Shown here piece by piece: positions 55,684 through 64,000 of a stretch of 64,000 nt of DNA. This DNA is from Polyangiaceae bacterium (GTDB lineage: Bacteria; Myxococcota_A; Polyangia; Polyangiales; Polyangiaceae), in assembly GCA_025936045.1 (NCBI GenBank), contig JAICUB010000032.1, positions 1 through 64,000 of the forward strand, in the 5' to 3' direction. The position numbers were made by a program, and so were the translations under genes. The notes beneath the pieces were generated by a model that had not been told where the DNA came from, ran no database searches, and saw nothing but the letters and a program-made list of their open reading frames with translations. The stretch's first letter is position 1. Every line of letters starts with the position of its first letter.

Positions 55684-57183
55684 ATGCAGCAACGACACCA
55701 GGGGACGAGGCGATCGATGAACGGCAGCACGAGGCGGCGGAGCGGCATGCTCGCGCTCGGAGTTGCGACCGCGGCGGCGCTCGGCGCGGCTTGTAGCGCG
55801 GAAGACGGAGTCGGGAGCCTCGGGACCGAGCGGCTCGCGACGCAACCGGCGCCGAACATCGACGCGCGGCGTTCACTCGCCATCACGGATCAGCCCATTC
55901 TCGTGAACTTCACGTTGAAGCGCGTGCTCGATCAGATCATCTCCACGAGCGGCGTGAGCGGGCTCACGGCGACGGCACTGTTCCAGCAATGGTGGGATAT
56001 CCAAAATCCGGGCCCTGGACTCGGGCTCGGCCCGCACTGCAACGACGTCCGCGACGGCGACAATCCAGAGCTCAACGGCTACCCCTACACCTGTCGGCCT
56101 GCGCCGGCCGAGGGCTCCCAGGCGAGCTGCGATCCGTTCGCCGCCGGCAGCGCCTGCGCGTACAGCCCCGTCGGGTTGTTCATGCGCTTCGACCTCGCGC
56201 CGGAGGACGGCCGGCACTGCGGCGAGTATCGCGTGATCTTCGCCAAGGATTCGGGTCGCACCGACGCGCAGAACCGAAACCTCGTGATCTTCGAGGCTGC
56301 GCTGCGAAACCCGCACCTCAATCAGGGCATCCGCGGCTGCGACAAGTACGTGCGCGCCTGGGCCGACCTTTCGAACGAGCCGGACCTGAACAAGCGCCGC
56401 GCGACCCTCGAAGGGTTTTACTTCAGCGGCTACCAGGAGTTCGACCCCATCATCAGCTACACGAGTTACGGCGAAAATCCGCTCGGCGCCGGCCAGGTGC
56501 GCGCCAATGCCTTCATGCAGCCGGACACGCCGCGCGTGTGGTCTTTGCGTGAGTTCAAGCTGCAGCGTCCGTGCACGCCCGCTTGCTCGCTCGCGTTCGT
56601 GCCGGTCAGCGACAAGGTGAACCCGTTCGGTCCACTCTTCGACGCCGCTTCGACCAACCCGAACGCGCCGGGCTTTCAGTCCGAATTCTTGACGCAGGTC
56701 CCGCGTTTGGCGGCCACCGATCCGAACGGTATCGCCATGAACCCGAGCGACGGCTACGACTCGGGGCAGAGCCAGGCGTCGAGCTCCGTCACCGAGACGA
56801 ACTACCCCTACAATTTCGGCAGCGGTCCGAACGCTTTCCGCACCGCAATCCAGGCCACGCTCACGAGCATCGGCAGCAGCCTCACGCCCGACGACATCGT
56901 CGCGCGAGCCCAGGTCACCGCGTGTGCGGGCTGTCACCGCTTCAGCAACAACGCAAACCTCGGAAACTCGGTGATTTGGCCGCCCTCACTCGGGTTCACG
57001 CACGTGTCCGAGCGTGACGCGGACGTCGAGAGCGTGGGCGGAGTGTCGCGTTATCTCATCTCCGACGCGCTCGTGAATTTGCTGTTGCCGCACCGCAAGC
57101 AAGTCGCCGAAGATTTCCTGAACGACGTGCCGCACCCGGCGAAGCCGCCGGGTGATCCGATCGGCGGGCGCTGGGTCCACTGA
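55684..57183 (+). CDS. Lipoprotein with one CxxCH (cytochrome c-type) motif
   Basis: A 499-residue lipoprotein. The signal peptide has the lipobox GAAC; the N-terminus is Arg-rich. The long middle part has several Cys but no recognised enzyme motif. Near the C-terminus CAGCHRFSNN is a single c-type heme site, followed by a region with HVSERDADVE. Such proteins (di-heme or mono-heme cytochrome-like lipoproteins) are frequent in Myxococcota. The start has a strong purine-rich ribosome site (GGAGAAGGAGAA). The gene is followed by a long hairpin in a convergent intergenic region. Confidence 0.75.
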   Translation: MQQRHQGTRRSMNGSTRRRSGMLALGVATAAALGAACSAEDGVGSLGTERLATQPAPNIDARRSLAITDQPILVNFTLKRVLDQIISTSGVSGLTATALFQQWWDIQNPGPGLGLGPHCNDVRDGDNPELNGYPYTCRPAPAEGSQASCDPFAAGSACAYSPVGLFMRFDLAPEDGRHCGEYRVIFAKDSGRTDAQNRNLVIFEAALRNPHLNQGIRGCDKYVRAWADLSNEPDLNKRRATLEGFYFSGYQEFDPIISYTSYGENPLGAGQVRANAFMQPDTPRVWSLREFKLQRPCTPACSLAFVPVSDKVNPFGPLFDAASTNPNAPGFQSEFLTQVPRLAATDPNGIAMNPSDGYDSGQSQASSSVTETNYPYNFGSGPNAFRTAIQATLTSIGSSLTPDDIVARAQVTACAGCHRFSNNANLGNSVIWPPSLGFTHVSERDADVESVGGVSRYLISDALVNLLLPHRKQVAEDFLNDVPHPAKPPGDPIGGRWVH

Positions 57184-57198
57184 GCCCATGAGCCACGT

Positions 57199-57237
57199 GG
57201 CGCGGCCTCGTGATCGAACGATCGCGCGGGCCGCGCC
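57199..57237. terminator. Bidirectional hairpin between convergent genes
   Basis: GGCGCGGCC (57199-57207) and GGCCGCGCC (57229-57237) form a perfect nine-pair stem. Its 21-base loop contains a further GATCG-AA-CGATC inverted repeat. It sits 15 bases after the lipoprotein stop and 19 bases before the convergent gene's stop, where a shared terminator is expected. Confidence 0.5.
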
Positions 57238-57255
57238 GCGCGCGTCGAAAATCGG

Positions 57256-57681
57256 TTACTCGTCGCGATTGCTCGGCGCGGTCGCGCCGGTTTCGCACGC
57301 GGGCCTGAAGCGCCGTACACCGTGCTCGTCCAAAGCATATGGCGGGTCGCAGGAGACGCTCGCGGCGTCGATACACTCGAGGCGCACGTGCCTGATGCCC
57401 ACGCTGTCGATGTAAACGGGGAGCTTGCAGTCCGCCGCGGCGGACGGGATCGCGGGCATCAGCGCGCGAGCGGCGCCCGTTCCCGAGGGGATCGTACGTC
57501 CGAGCTCCGCTTCGATGCGACGGATCTTCTCGTCGAGCTCGTGCGCGCGACGCTTGAGGTCCACGAGTTGCCTCCGGAGGTCGCCGCGGTCGGCGCCCGA
57601 CCGGGGTTCGGCTTTCGCACTGCCCGCGTGCCCCAGCGTTGCTCCGAAGACGACGAGCGCCAACATCGATGTCCGCCGCAC
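57256..57681 (-). CDS. Secreted hypothetical protein
   Basis: A 141-residue protein with a signal peptide (MLALVVFGATLGHAGSAKA) and a helical, charged N-terminal half (LRRQLVDLKRRAHELDEKIRRIEAEL), then a small domain with four Cys (DCKLPVYID, LECIDAASVSC, PACETGA). No family recognised; the Cys domain could form two disulfides. ATG 57681 or the internal ATG at 57666 could start it. Confidence 0.65.
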   Translation of the reverse strand: MRRTSMLALVVFGATLGHAGSAKAEPRSGADRGDLRRQLVDLKRRAHELDEKIRRIEAELGRTIPSGTGAARALMPAIPSAAADCKLPVYIDSVGIRHVRLECIDAASVSCDPPYALDEHGVRRFRPACETGATAPSNRDE

Positions 57682-57880
57682 ACCTTCAGCTTAGCGCAAA
57701 CTCGGCGCGCAGCGAGCCGTGACGGGACGCGTGGCGTGATTTCTTTCGTGTAAGGCGAGGTGTGTCGTCGCCTCCTCGGCGGTTACGTCGCCTCGACTTC
57801 GTACGAGAACGTTCGCTCGAAACTGCCGCGGGCGTGCCGAGAGCGCGAGGAGCTTACGTCGAGGGCGCGCGAGCGGCGGC

Positions 57881-59278
57881 TCAGTAGAAGAGGTCGAAGG
57901 TGCCCGACAGGTACAGCATCGAGAGCATGTAGAGCATGCCGTCGTAGTAGCGGTACTGGCCGGTGGGCGTGGCCTGGTCCCAGGCCGCTTGCAAGAAGGG
58001 CGTCCCGTCCGCGGCGGACAAGCCGAACGCGAGCATGGCGTTCACGCCCGTGAGACCGGCGCCGTGATACCGGTCCGTGGACGTGCCGCTGAGCGAGTAC
58101 ATGCCGCCGTAGGTGTCGAGTCCCTGGCTCGTCCAAAACGCGGCGTTCGTCGCCGCGTAACCGGCCTGCCACGTGCCCGCGCCGTTCACGACGTAGTCGG
58201 ACATGACGTTCAGCGGGACACGCCAAGAGTCGGCGTTGAAGGTGTTGCCGGCGCTGTAGGCGGAGCCGTCGTAGTTCGCTTGGTAGGGTGCGAGTCCGGT
58301 CGTCGTATCGATGACCTTCGGGAAGAACGTGCGCGCATAAGCGGCCGCGTCGTTCCAGAGCGTCGCGTTGGCGCTGTCGAAGCAGGCCCACTCCGCGTAA
58401 AAAAGCGGGAGCACGTACGACGGATCGCTGAAACGCGAGCCCGCGCTGAACTTGACGACGGCCGGGTTCGAGTTGAAATCCTGCTTGGCGACGGCCGCCA
58501 TCGCCTTGAGCGCTTCGGCGCCGTAGTCGATCGCGCCGCCGTCGCCCCAGCGCTTGTGCGCGAGCATGAGGGCTTCGGCAAAGTACTCGTCTCCGTCGGG
58601 CGCTTGTCCCGTCGAGATCGGCGAGCACGAGTCGACGTTCATCTGCCACGCGAACACGCCGCTCGACTGCTGCATGCATGCCTTCGCGTAGTTCCAGAGT
58701 TTGTCGAACTCGGTCTGCATGTTCAGCTCGACGGCGATGAACATGCCGTAGGATTGGCCTTCGCTTCGTACGTCGTCGTTCGCGATGTCCTCGATGTACG
58801 CCTGCGAAGGATTGGACGAGAGCTCGAAGTAAATCGGCTGATCTTGTGCGCTCCCGTGGAAGAGCTGCTCGGCGAGGCCCGTCATCTTCGCTTCCACGTC
58901 CGACGCGGATTGACCGAGCACTTCGGTGAACAGGTTTCGGTAGCGGGCTGGCGCCATGCACGCGGTACGCGGTGAGGGAACGACGGCACCACTGCCGCTG
59001 CCGCCGTTCGTCCCACCCGCGCGACCGCCCATGCCGCCGGCCGGGCTTCCGCCTCTGCCGCCCGCGGGGTCCGCACCACTCGTAGCGCCGGCGCCGCTCG
59101 CGCCGTTCGTCATCCCTGCGCCGGCGGCGCTGGCTCCGGCGCCGCCGTTCGACGTGTCGCCAGCCATGGCGCCCGTGCCGCCGGTGTTGCTCGCCGGAGG
59201 ACTACCGCCGCTCGAGCCGCACGCGAGGACGGACGACATGCTCACCAAACCGAAGAGACGAAGCAGAGGACGAAGCAA
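57881..59278 (-). CDS. Glycoside hydrolase family 8-like lipoprotein
   Basis: A 465-residue lipoprotein. The hydrophobic signal ends in VLAC; a Gly/Ser/Ala linker follows; the catalytic domain is GH8-like with RSEGQSYGMFIAV (acid Glu), APDGDEYFAEALMLA (DGD pattern), RWGDGG, and repeated helices of the (alpha/alpha)6 barrel. GH8 enzymes cut xylan, chitosan or endoglucan; here the Rex/xylanase type seems likeliest but is inference. The reading frame is open upstream to 59689 through a neighbouring gene; I chose TTG 59278, which starts right before the signal, and ATG 59230 is too short a signal. Confidence 0.82.
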   Translation of the reverse strand: MLRPLLRLFGLVSMSSVLACGSSGGSPPASNTGGTGAMAGDTSNGGAGASAAGAGMTNGASGAGATSGADPAGGRGGSPAGGMGGRAGGTNGGSGSGAVVPSPRTACMAPARYRNLFTEVLGQSASDVEAKMTGLAEQLFHGSAQDQPIYFELSSNPSQAYIEDIANDDVRSEGQSYGMFIAVELNMQTEFDKLWNYAKACMQQSSGVFAWQMNVDSCSPISTGQAPDGDEYFAEALMLAHKRWGDGGAIDYGAEALKAMAAVAKQDFNSNPAVVKFSAGSRFSDPSYVLPLFYAEWACFDSANATLWNDAAAYARTFFPKVIDTTTGLAPYQANYDGSAYSAGNTFNADSWRVPLNVMSDYVVNGAGTWQAGYAATNAAFWTSQGLDTYGGMYSLSGTSTDRYHGAGLTGVNAMLAFGLSAADGTPFLQAAWDQATPTGQYRYYDGMLYMLSMLYLSGTFDLFY

Positions 59279-59325
59279 GAATTTTACGATAGCACGAGCG
59301 ACGCGTGCGCCCGTGCGGCGACTCG

Positions 59326-59934
59326 TCAGCCCTTCTCGACGTTCTTCAGTTTGATCACGGGCTTCAACGCGAACGAGCACGCGGCAGTCTGATCGAGCGA
59401 CTCGTTCAAGTCGAAGTCGACGACGAGCGTGAGCCTCGAGCTTTCCGACACGTCGAGCGCTTTGAACGGATGATTGATCTTGATGCCCGTCGGCGGAACG
59501 TTCGAGAGGTCGAGCGAGCAGGTGGTGCCGCTCGTCAGCACCACCTCGTTTCTGGCCGCGCCGTCGATGAACAGGCGGATCTGCGTGAGCTTGCCGCTCG
59601 GCAAGTCGAGCTCGCCGAGGCTCGCGCGCACGTCGTTCTGCAAGCCGACCAGATCGAACGTCCCCGCCTTCGGGGTTACGGTGCGCCACCCGCCCGGGCC
59701 GTCTTCGGCGCCGTTCGCGTCGCCACCCGCCGACTCGGCGTCAGCGTCCGACACGGCTTCGTCGTCCCCGGCCACGTGCACCTCGACGCGCTCGAGACTC
59801 ACGAAAACATGCGCGATTGCGGCCGTATCCGGGGGAGCGTCCGTGAGCTCGAGCGTCACCTTGGTGCTCGAGCCGCAGGCCACGAGCCAAAACGCCGCCG
59901 TTACGAGCCCGATCGAAGGGAGAGCGTGCTTCAT
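59326..59934 (-). CDS. DUF4382 domain lipoprotein
   Basis: A 202-residue lipoprotein: lipobox LVAC, then the DUF4382 pattern VTLELTDAPPDTAAIAHVFVSLERVEVHVAGDDE (only the opening is needed), TVTPKAGTFDLVGLQ, LTQIRLFIDG and KALDVSESSRLTLVVDFDLNES. The domain is a beta-sandwich of unknown function. It lies upstream of the GH8 gene on the same strand with 47 bases between. Divergent from the MarR gene. Confidence 0.86.
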   Translation of the reverse strand: MKHALPSIGLVTAAFWLVACGSSTKVTLELTDAPPDTAAIAHVFVSLERVEVHVAGDDEAVSDADAESAGGDANGAEDGPGGWRTVTPKAGTFDLVGLQNDVRASLGELDLPSGKLTQIRLFIDGAARNEVVLTSGTTCSLDLSNVPPTGIKINHPFKALDVSESSRLTLVVDFDLNESLDQTAACSFALKPVIKLKNVEKG

Positions 59935-60083
59935 GCCGCGTCAGTGGCAGGTCGGAGCAGGGTTTATGACCGCCGCCGGGCCGGCATGACAAAAAAAGAG
60001 AGTGCCGGCCGCGCGGCGCCGGCGCCGCGTGTGCGCCTTGCTCAGCGCGCCGTTCGCGAGTATGTCGCGTTCCGATATAATTC

Positions 60084-60521
60084 ATGAGACGTCTCGCCGA
60101 CCTCGACGCGGCCCAGTACCGCGCTCTCGCCGAGCTTCGCTACCGGATCAGGTGCTTCCTTACGTTCAGCGAGAGCGCGGCGCGCGCAGCCAAGCTGGAG
60201 CCCCAGCAGCATCAGCTGCTGCTCGTGCTCAAGACGTTGGCCGCGGAGAAAAAGCCGACCGTTCGCGTCGTGGCCGAGCGCCTGCAAATCCGCCACAACA
60301 GCGCCGTCGACCTCGTCAAACGCACGGTCGAGCGCGGCCTGGTCGAGCATCGCCGGAGCGAGGAGGACCGCCGTGAAGCCTCGTTGCGGCTCAGCCCGGC
60401 GGGCCAGCGGCTCCTGAGGCGCTTGAGTCTCGCTCACCGCGCGGAGCTTTCGTCGGCCGCTCCGGCGCTGGTGGATGCGCTCCACATGATCGTTTCGAGG
60501 AACAAGCAATATGAAGCCTGA
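60084..60521 (+). CDS. MarR-family transcriptional regulator
   Basis: A 145-residue winged-helix regulator: PQQHQLLLVLKTLAAEKKPTVRVVAERLQIRHNSAVDLVKRTVERGLVEHRRSEEDRREASLRLSPAGQRLL, where the recognition helix is at HNSAVDLVKR and the wing at DRREASLRL (quoted only in part). It overlaps the ClC gene by 11 bases, so it probably regulates that transporter. An AT-rich TATAAT lies at 60076-60081, immediately before the ATG. Confidence 0.88.
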   Translation: MRRLADLDAAQYRALAELRYRIRCFLTFSESAARAAKLEPQQHQLLLVLKTLAAEKKPTVRVVAERLQIRHNSAVDLVKRTVERGLVEHRRSEEDRREASLRLSPAGQRLLRRLSLAHRAELSSAAPALVDALHMIVSRNKQYEA

Positions 60522-62397
60522 AGATTTGCCCCGTGAAGACGACGAAGCGCGCGCCAGCGAACGCGTGGCGACGCGGATTCCGGTCGCGCCGTCGATGCGG
60601 GTGACGCTCGAGAACGTCAACGCTCCGGTCGAGCGCGCCAACGTCGACCGCCGCGTGCTCATCGTCGCCGGCCTCGCGATTGGACTCGGCCTGGTCACCG
60701 CGCTGATCGCGCGCGTCCTGACGGCGCTCATCGGCCTCATCACGAACATCGCCTTTTACGGGCGCGTGTCGGCTTCGATCGTCGGTCCCGCGGACAACAA
60801 GCTCGGGTGGTTCGTCGTGATCGTGCCGGTGATCGGTGGCCTCATCGTCGGCGTGATGGCGCGCTACGGGTCGAAGGCGATTCGCGGTCACGGCATCCCC
60901 GAGGCGATGGAACAGGTGCTCTTCAACGAGAGCCGGATTCCGGCGCGAGTGACGTTCCTCAAGCCGCTTTCGGCCGCGTTCTCGATCGGTACGGGCGGCC
61001 CCTTCGGCGCCGAGGGTCCCATCATCGCCACCGGCGGAGCGCTCGGCTCGTTCATCGGTCAGGTGCTGCGCGTGTCGGCCGAGGAGCGCAAGGTGCTCTT
61101 GGCGGCCGGCGCCGCCGCGGGCATGTCGGCGACGTTCGCGAGTCCCGTGAGCGCCGTGCTGCTCGCGGTCGAGCTGCTGCTCTTCGAGTATCGCCTGCGT
61201 TCCATCGTGCCCGTCGCGCTCGCAAGCGTCGCGGCGTGCGGCGCGCACGAGGTCCTCGTCGGGTCCGCGCCCGCGTTCGCCATGTCCGCGGTCAGCGCGC
61301 CGACGGGGACGGCGCTCGCCATCTACGTCGGCATGGGGCTCATCGCCGGCGTCGCTTCGATGCTCGTCACGCGCGCCGTGTACGCGGTGGAGGACGCTTT
61401 CGAGAAGCTGCCTTTCCATTGGATGTGGTGGCCCGCGCTAGGCGGCATCGTTGTCGGCGTCGTCGGCGTCGTGTCGCCTCACACCATGGGCGTCGGCTAC
61501 GACAACATCGATCACCTGTTACAGGGCAATTTCGCGACCGAGGCCGTGCTCGTCTTCGGCGTGCTCAAGCTGGTCTCCTGGGCGCTGTCGCTCGGCACGG
61601 GCACGTCGGGCGGAACGCTCGCGCCGCTCTTCACGATCGGCGGCGCGCTCGGCACGGCACTCGGCGCCGCGGCGGCGTGGCTCGTTCCTTCCGCCGCGGT
61701 CGACATCCGCGTCGCGGCGCTCGTGGGCATGGCGGCGCTCTTCGCCGGCGCGTCGCGCGCGCTGCTCGCGTCCGTCGTCTTCGCCTTCGAAACCACGCGG
61801 CAGCCGATGGGACTCTTGCCGCTCCTCGGCGGCTGCACGGCGTCGTATCTGCTCTCGGCGATGCTGATGCGGCACTCGATCATGACGGAAAAGATCGCCC
61901 GCCGCGGCGTGCGAGTGGTGAGCGACTACGTGGCCGACTACCTCGATCAAGTGCGCGTGTCGGACGTCGCCATGGCTCCGGTCGTCGTCGTGCGCGCCGA
62001 CGACACGCTCGAAACGGTGCGTGCCTGGCTCGGGTCGCACGCGCCGGGCGCAACGCATCAGGGCTTCCCGGTCGTCGACGCCGACGACCGTCTCGTCGGT
62101 GTCATCACGCGCCGCGACGTGCTCGGCACCGAGGCCGGGGGCGAGCCGCTGCGGAGCGTCATCAAACGCCCGGCGGCGGTGGTGTTCGAGGATTCGTCGC
62201 TGCGCGACGCGGCCGACCACATGGCGCGCGAGCGCGTCGGGCGGCTCCCGGTGGTCGCGCGGCAGCAGCCGGATCGCGTGATCGGGATGGTTTCGCGCAG
62301 TGACGTGATCGCGGTCCACGTGAAGCGGCTCGAGGGTGAGAACCTGAGCAAGCCGCGCTATCGCTTCCGGCTGCCGAGCTTGGCGCGCGAGACCTGA
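60511..62397 (+). CDS. ClC-family chloride channel/transporter with CBS domains
   Basis: A 628-residue membrane protein. The ClC core (about 50-470) has the anion-site motifs GHGIPEA (GSGIP type), GTGGPFGAEGP with the gating Glu (GxEGP), and GTSGGTLAPLFTIGG. Two CBS domains (about 475-610) follow. At the position of the proton-Glu (the second E of IIEEM in Escherichia coli ClC), this protein reads AVELL, with Leu after the Glu, as in channel-type ClC proteins. Transport of chloride or fluoride is likely. Coupled with the MarR gene. Confidence 0.9.
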   Translation: MKPEDLPREDDEARASERVATRIPVAPSMRVTLENVNAPVERANVDRRVLIVAGLAIGLGLVTALIARVLTALIGLITNIAFYGRVSASIVGPADNKLGWFVVIVPVIGGLIVGVMARYGSKAIRGHGIPEAMEQVLFNESRIPARVTFLKPLSAAFSIGTGGPFGAEGPIIATGGALGSFIGQVLRVSAEERKVLLAAGAAAGMSATFASPVSAVLLAVELLLFEYRLRSIVPVALASVAACGAHEVLVGSAPAFAMSAVSAPTGTALAIYVGMGLIAGVASMLVTRAVYAVEDAFEKLPFHWMWWPALGGIVVGVVGVVSPHTMGVGYDNIDHLLQGNFATEAVLVFGVLKLVSWALSLGTGTSGGTLAPLFTIGGALGTALGAAAAWLVPSAAVDIRVAALVGMAALFAGASRALLASVVFAFETTRQPMGLLPLLGGCTASYLLSAMLMRHSIMTEKIARRGVRVVSDYVADYLDQVRVSDVAMAPVVVVRADDTLETVRAWLGSHAPGATHQGFPVVDADDRLVGVITRRDVLGTEAGGEPLRSVIKRPAAVVFEDSSLRDAADHMARERVGRLPVVARQQPDRVIGMVSRSDVIAVHVKRLEGENLSKPRYRFRLPSLARET

Positions 62398-62447
62398 CGC
62401 GTATTATCCTGAGCGTTCCGGACCTTTGCCGGCAACCTTGGTCAGTG

Positions 62448-63629
62448 ATGTCGGGACGCTCGTTGGCCGCGCTTTGCCTCTTGACGCTCGCATGCAGCGG
62501 CTCCGAGGACCACGCGAGCGGGAGCGGAGGGGGCCGCACGAGCGCCGCGGCGGGCAACGGCCAGGCCGGGAGCGGCGCGAGCGCCGTCGGTGCGGGAGCC
62601 GGCGGTAGCGGGACCGGGGTCGCCGGGGCCGGCATGAGCGCCGGGCGGGCGGGAGCCGGCGGAATGGGCGGGACGGCGGGCGCGCAGAGCGAGGGTGGGC
62701 GCTCCGCTTCCAGCGGCGGGGCGGCAAAAGGCGGCGCGGCAACGAGCAGCGGCGGAACGGGTTTGGGGATGGGGGGCCGGGGTTCGGCAGGTGCGGCGAA
62801 TGCTGCCAGCACCGGTGGCAGGAGCGGCGCGGGCGGCAACGGCTCCGGCGGCAAGAGCGGCGGAGCTGACGGCGGTGCGAGCGGCAGCGGCGCGACGACG
62901 AACGTCACCGTGTGGCTCGCCGGCGATTCGACGATGGCCAACGGCGAGACGCCATGTCCCGTCGGTTGGGGCAAGGTGTTCGAGCCGTATTTCAACGACC
63001 ACGTCACGATCACGAACAGCGCGGTAGGGGGGCGCAGCATTCGCACCTGGCTCTACAACGTCGAGGACACGATGGACTCCTCCGGCGAGTGCGTGCTCAT
63101 GACCGACGCCAGCGGCCAACCGACGCTGCAGGCGCACTGGACGCAGATGCTCACCGGCATGAAAGCGGGCGACTACCTGATCATCCAATTCGGCATCAAC
63201 GACGGCGATCCGAGCTGCGATCGCCACGTCGGGCTCGACGCTTTCGAGGAGTCGCTCGGAGTGATGGCGCAAGCGGCGAAGGCTCGAGGCGCCGCGCCCA
63301 TCTTCGTCACGCCCGTGAGCGCGATTGCGTGCAGCGGCAGCAAAGCGGTCGGAACACGCGGCGCCTACGTGACGGCGACGCTCGACGCCGGGACGGCGAA
63401 CGACGTGCCGGTCATCGACCTGCACGCGCTGAGCGTCGCGCTCTACGACGCGAACGGCTTCTGCCCGATCCCGGGCGGGGACGTGAGCGAAGGTACGACC
63501 GGCCCCGTCGGGGATTTCTTCTGCGACGATCACACGCACTTCGAGACGACGGGAGCGACGGCGATCGCGGGGCTCGTCGCTCGAGCGCTGCGCGACCAGA
63601 ACCTCGGGCTCGGCGCGTACCTGAAGTGA
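62448..63629 (+). CDS. SGNH-hydrolase (rhamnogalacturonan acetylesterase-like) lipoprotein
   Basis: A 393-residue lipoprotein: lipobox TLAC, a Gly/Ala/Ser linker of about 130 residues and an SGNH esterase domain with LAGDSTMA (block I, nucleophile Ser), NSAVGGRS (block II), QFGINDGD (block III) and DDHTHFETTG (block V, catalytic Asp-His). The order and spacing suit rhamnogalacturonan acetylesterases, which remove acetyl groups from pectin. ATG 62448 or the adjacent GTG 62445. Confidence 0.88.
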   Translation: MSGRSLAALCLLTLACSGSEDHASGSGGGRTSAAAGNGQAGSGASAVGAGAGGSGTGVAGAGMSAGRAGAGGMGGTAGAQSEGGRSASSGGAAKGGAATSSGGTGLGMGGRGSAGAANAASTGGRSGAGGNGSGGKSGGADGGASGSGATTNVTVWLAGDSTMANGETPCPVGWGKVFEPYFNDHVTITNSAVGGRSIRTWLYNVEDTMDSSGECVLMTDASGQPTLQAHWTQMLTGMKAGDYLIIQFGINDGDPSCDRHVGLDAFEESLGVMAQAAKARGAAPIFVTPVSAIACSGSKAVGTRGAYVTATLDAGTANDVPVIDLHALSVALYDANGFCPIPGGDVSEGTTGPVGDFFCDDHTHFETTGATAIAGLVARALRDQNLGLGAYLK

Positions 63630-63680
63630 GCGGCTCGGACGCTGAGCCGCTCCGGACCGCACGGGAAGGTCGCGAGTGGG

Positions 63681-64000
63681 TCACCGAACGACCAGCGTGC
63701 GCATGCTGATCATGAAGAGCTCGGGCGAGCCCGCGCGCTTGGCCCAGACGCTGACGGCATAGCTCCCGGGTAGCGGCTTTTTACCGAGCTCGAGCTCGAT
63801 GCTGAAGTGGCGGCCGTCGACCTTCACCGGTTTCGGCGTCTTGAAACCCGCTGGGAAGTACAAGGTGTCCGGCGCCGGGATCCGATAGGATTTGCCGTTC
63901 AGTCGCTCGCGCGGAAGGGGCTCCGGCAACGGCGTCCTGCCGAGACCGACGCCGCCGAACGTGAGCGGCTCCGCGATCGTTCCTTCGACGTCGAGCGTCG
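63681..64000 (-). CDS. Hypothetical protein, partial (C-terminal end only)
   Basis: The frame is open through the window edge, so the start lies outside. The visible 106 residues are beta-rich (LDVEGTIAEPLTFGG, HFSIELELGKKPLPGSYAVSVWAKRAGS) and end FMISMRTLVVR. Not recognised; it could be the C-terminal beta-sandwich of a secreted protein. Confidence 0.65.
   Translation of the reverse strand, partial: TLDVEGTIAEPLTFGGVGLGRTPLPEPLPRERLNGKSYRIPAPDTLYFPAGFKTPKPVKVDGRHFSIELELGKKPLPGSYAVSVWAKRAGSPELFMISMRTLVVR

Noticed and set aside
59279-59689. Upstream extension of the GH8 lipoprotein frame
   Set aside because: It overlaps the DUF4382 gene completely and would bury the lipoprotein signal inside the protein.
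60076-60081. Perfect TATAAT before the MarR start
   Set aside because: No -35 partner at 17 bases and the start site would fall inside the gene; probably part of an AT-rich operator, if anything.

Overview
The window reads as chromosomal DNA of a myxobacterium (Myxococcota, most likely a Polyangia or Sorangium-like lineage). This is an inference from gene content: very high GC, about ten predicted lipoproteins with long Gly/Ser/Ala linkers behind the lipobox Cys, DUF4215 and fibro-slime repeats, a eukaryotic-type Ser/Thr kinase, two sigma-54 activators, an ECF sigma/anti-sigma pair and four large histidine kinases. No rRNA, tRNA, CRISPR array, phage or insertion sequence was seen.

Layout. 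0-12 kb: a hybrid histidine kinase, an arylsulfotransferase-like lipoprotein, a DUF488 protein, two close paralogues of an APH-like phosphotransferase (4.5 and 11.0 kb), a DUF1415-DbpA helicase fusion, a decayed copy of the arylsulfotransferase-like lipoprotein and an EEP-family hydrolase. 12-17 kb: envelope genes (GlsB-like, ice-binding lipoprotein, DUF4398-OmpA operon), the last facing a sigma-54 activator across a region with a sigma-54 promoter and a palindrome. 17-21 kb: a coupled ECF sigma / anti-sigma / signal peptidase I operon, then a divergent AraC/SDR pair with a clear inverted-repeat operator. 21-29 kb: a phosphoesterase lipoprotein and a coupled four-gene operon (FHA-sigma-54 activator, Ser/Thr kinase, TPR membrane protein, ricin-type lectin lipoprotein). 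29-34 kb: a WYL-like protein with a lipoprotein, a METTL25-like methyltransferase, a MOSC protein and an orphan GroEL without the GGM tail. 34-37.7 kb: a compact type III polyketide operon (PKS, ICMT-type methyltransferase, FAD oxidoreductase, UbiA prenyltransferase) behind a candidate sigma-54 promoter. 38-42 kb: two surface lipoproteins and an SRPBCC protein. 42-50 kb: two very large divergent histidine kinases. 50-56 kb: a BON lipoprotein and stress-type membrane protein behind a third candidate sigma-54 promoter, a GST, a coiled-coil lipoprotein, a zinc-finger protein and a fourth histidine kinase. 56-64 kb: a CxxCH lipoprotein, a GH8 glycosidase, a DUF4382 lipoprotein, a MarR-ClC operon, an SGNH esterase and a gene running off the window.

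How it fits together. The region is rich in signalling and cell-surface functions. Three operons (DUF4398-OmpA, type III PKS, BON) carry good matches to the -24/-12 consensus, and two sigma-54 activators are encoded here, one directly opposite its probable target. Secreted carbohydrate-active lipoproteins (GH8, RGAE-like esterase, ricin lectin) suggest scavenging of plant or microbial polysaccharide. The type III PKS operon probably makes a methylated, oxidised and possibly prenylated phenolic or pyrone lipid. Two remnants and one tandem paralogue pair show local duplication and decay. All functions are by-eye family assignments; no database search was run.
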